Part shown: positions 62,444 through 64,000 of the stretch, piece by piece | Numbering within the stretch: the stretch's first letter is position 1 | How the letters are laid out: every line of letters begins with the position of its first letter | Assembly: GCA_037179385.1 (NCBI GenBank) | Contig: CM074195.1 | Location: 32,940,222 to 33,004,221 of the forward strand | From: Holothuria scabra | Lineage: Eukaryota > Echinodermata > Holothuroidea > Aspidochirotida > Holothuriidae | DNA: 64,000 nt | Reading direction: 5' to 3' | Notes under the pieces: generated by a model | What the model was told of the DNA's origin: nothing | What the model saw: only the letters and a program-made list of their open reading frames with translations | Databases searched by the model: none | Program-made: the position numbers and the translations under genes

Positions 62444-64000
62444 AAATGCACAACGTACTGCACCGGCATCTTTTCCATGATGCATTGGGTACAGAATTTG
62501 TGCAACAGTAATGTTTGTACTGGTGATTTCTTTGGGCAAGTTCCATGGGTAACTTTACCAGATTTGCCAAGTATAATACATAAGGTGCATTGGAATCAAC
62601 TCGACCCCCCCCACCCCCCCCCCCCCCCCCCCCATCCATTTGTGTAAAAAGTTTTCAATATGAGAGGAATGTACACCAATCTATCACCAATTTTATTTTT
62701 TTGAAAGATAATTTGATGTTCCTGTATGTACATAGTACTGTACCATTACAGTATTTCACATTCACCTGGATACCACATTCATTTAATAAAGTACTGGTAT
62801 AGTAAACAATTTTAATTGCCATGTTTTACATCATTTTTATCATACCCTTCTTGGCCCTACAGCTGTGCTGGCAACTGCAATGCTCATACTTTTCATGGTC
62901 ACAGGCAGTCTGTTCTAAAAGCATTTTGTGAAGTACTGTACTGTATAGCATACAATATTGTAGTATATTGATTTTCAATGTGGCACAGCAAGGCTATGCA
63001 TCAAGTGCTGATAGCTACAGTACCCTATCTTTTGGGTTGGATTAGCTGCATGTATTTAAAAACAGTCCTAGTGCACTATTGTTTTTGCTGTTACAGTTTA
63101 CCTGTCTTTATTTACCCTGATAACCTGCTCTTCCCAAATCTCGATATAAAATCATTTGATCAATACAGGTACCATTTGTAGAGGGTAACATTTTGAGAAA
63201 AATGTCACCTTTGTTTGTGCTTGAGTCTTGAGATATACATGGTGGAAAAAGGCTTTTAAAATTGTAGCACTTGATGCTTCTGGTAGGTCAGGTGTACAGC
63301 AGATCATAGGTTGTGCTTATAGTAAGAGATCAAAAATGAGTAATCACAATCGCTTGTAATTTTTATCTTGTGAATAGAGTTCATACTAAAGTATAGTAAT
63401 GTGCTTTGCATGTTGTGTTTGTCCAGACCTTTGTGTAAATGGCACCAAAACCTTTTTACTACATGGAGAAAATCTTGAAGAATTTAAAAGCATGGGAAAT
63501 AATGTAAGCCTTCACTTGTATAGTATAAAATAAGAAAATAGGAAATCATTGCAGCAATCCCCTCTTGAAAACAGAATTCGTACAGGGCTCCATTTTCATG
63601 GCTGTCCGATTGTCTGGGACAACTTAAATTCCATGTGGACAACCAAAAGTTAAAGGTTGGTTGTCTGATGGACAACCATTTTTCTCTGTGATTGAAGAAG
63701 TTGACTGCTGACTGATCAACTCTTTCAACTATTTCCATCATACAATACTTCAGTTGTCAGTGTGTTTGTCTCTTTTTAATCTTCAAGAGGTACAACACTG
63801 TACATTAACACGGTTACTGTTATAAAATTGAGCAAAAAAGGTTTTGGACAACCAAATTTACTTATGGACAACCAAAATTAGTGAAATGTTTGCCCGAAGG
63901 ACAACCATAAATTTTTCTGAAAATCGAGGCCTGTCGTATATCAGACATCTGCTTTCCCTTTGTATTTTCCTGGTTAGTGTTTATTACTGCATTCCATTTT
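62444..64000 (+). other. GAPDH intron, continuing past window
   Basis: Has a C-tract (62605-62632). 63625-63910 contains several GGACAACCA words suggesting a loose repeat. No second GAPDH exon was recognised. Confidence 0.5.

Overview
This is eukaryotic, animal-type DNA. It is AT-rich and gene-poor, dominated by decayed transposable elements, with introns and long TA microsatellites. The element mix (Neptune-like and Penelope-like retroelements, CR1-like and L1/Tx1-like LINEs, tRNA-derived SINEs) and the frequent 'taggcctaggcct' type strings suggest a marine invertebrate, plausibly an echinoderm or other invertebrate deuterostome. The species cannot be fixed from the sequence. Only two host genes are supported: an LRR transmembrane receptor-like gene whose coding region is one exon (30399-32003, +), and the first coding exon of glyceraldehyde-3-phosphate dehydrogenase (59805-59836, +), whose gene continues past the right edge.

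Layout. 0.3-2.7 kb: a SINE, then Penelope-like element (PLE) pieces around TA arrays. 2.9-12.4 kb: a long direct duplication (copy 1 at 2.9-7.05 kb, copy 2 at 10.07-12.44 kb, a third divergent copy at 17.7-19.85 kb), interrupted by an L1-like 3' fragment and by an element with 15-bp terminal inverted repeats (7.4-10.06 kb). 12.4-17.7 kb: mostly unassigned. 19.9-28.9 kb: a dense PLE cluster with a Neptune-like copy, two Penelope-type copies, a composite copy with 1,058-bp inverted arms, and a 333-bp ribozyme-bearing element, almost all bordered by (TA)n. 29.4-30.0 kb: a satellite of short palindromes directly upstream of the LRR gene. 32-39 kb: unassigned DNA with small tandem repeats. 39.4-41.7 kb: a decayed L1/Tx1-like LINE. 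41.7-54.5 kb: foldback elements and MITEs, some nested with recognisable target-site duplications. 56.85-57.96 kb: a 5'-truncated CR1-like LINE with an open RT reading frame. 59.1-64 kb: a minisatellite, the GAPDH exon and its large intron with a young-looking SINE.

The most unusual content is the PLE cluster. Four distinct PLE-related families each carry a sequence that folds as a hammerhead self-cleaving ribozyme: canonical cores at 1371, 25126 (minus) and 28356 in family 1 and at 28792 in the 333-bp element, a degraded series in the Penelope-type copies, and one in the Neptune-like copy whose C3/G8 core positions are exchanged as a G3/C8 pair. Several copies share a topology in which the head is a reverse complement of the tail, and most known ends lie in TA microsatellites. 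Hammerhead ribozymes in PLEs and in animal retrozymes are established knowledge. The swapped core, the inverted-head topology and the small 333-bp element are the points most worth checking.
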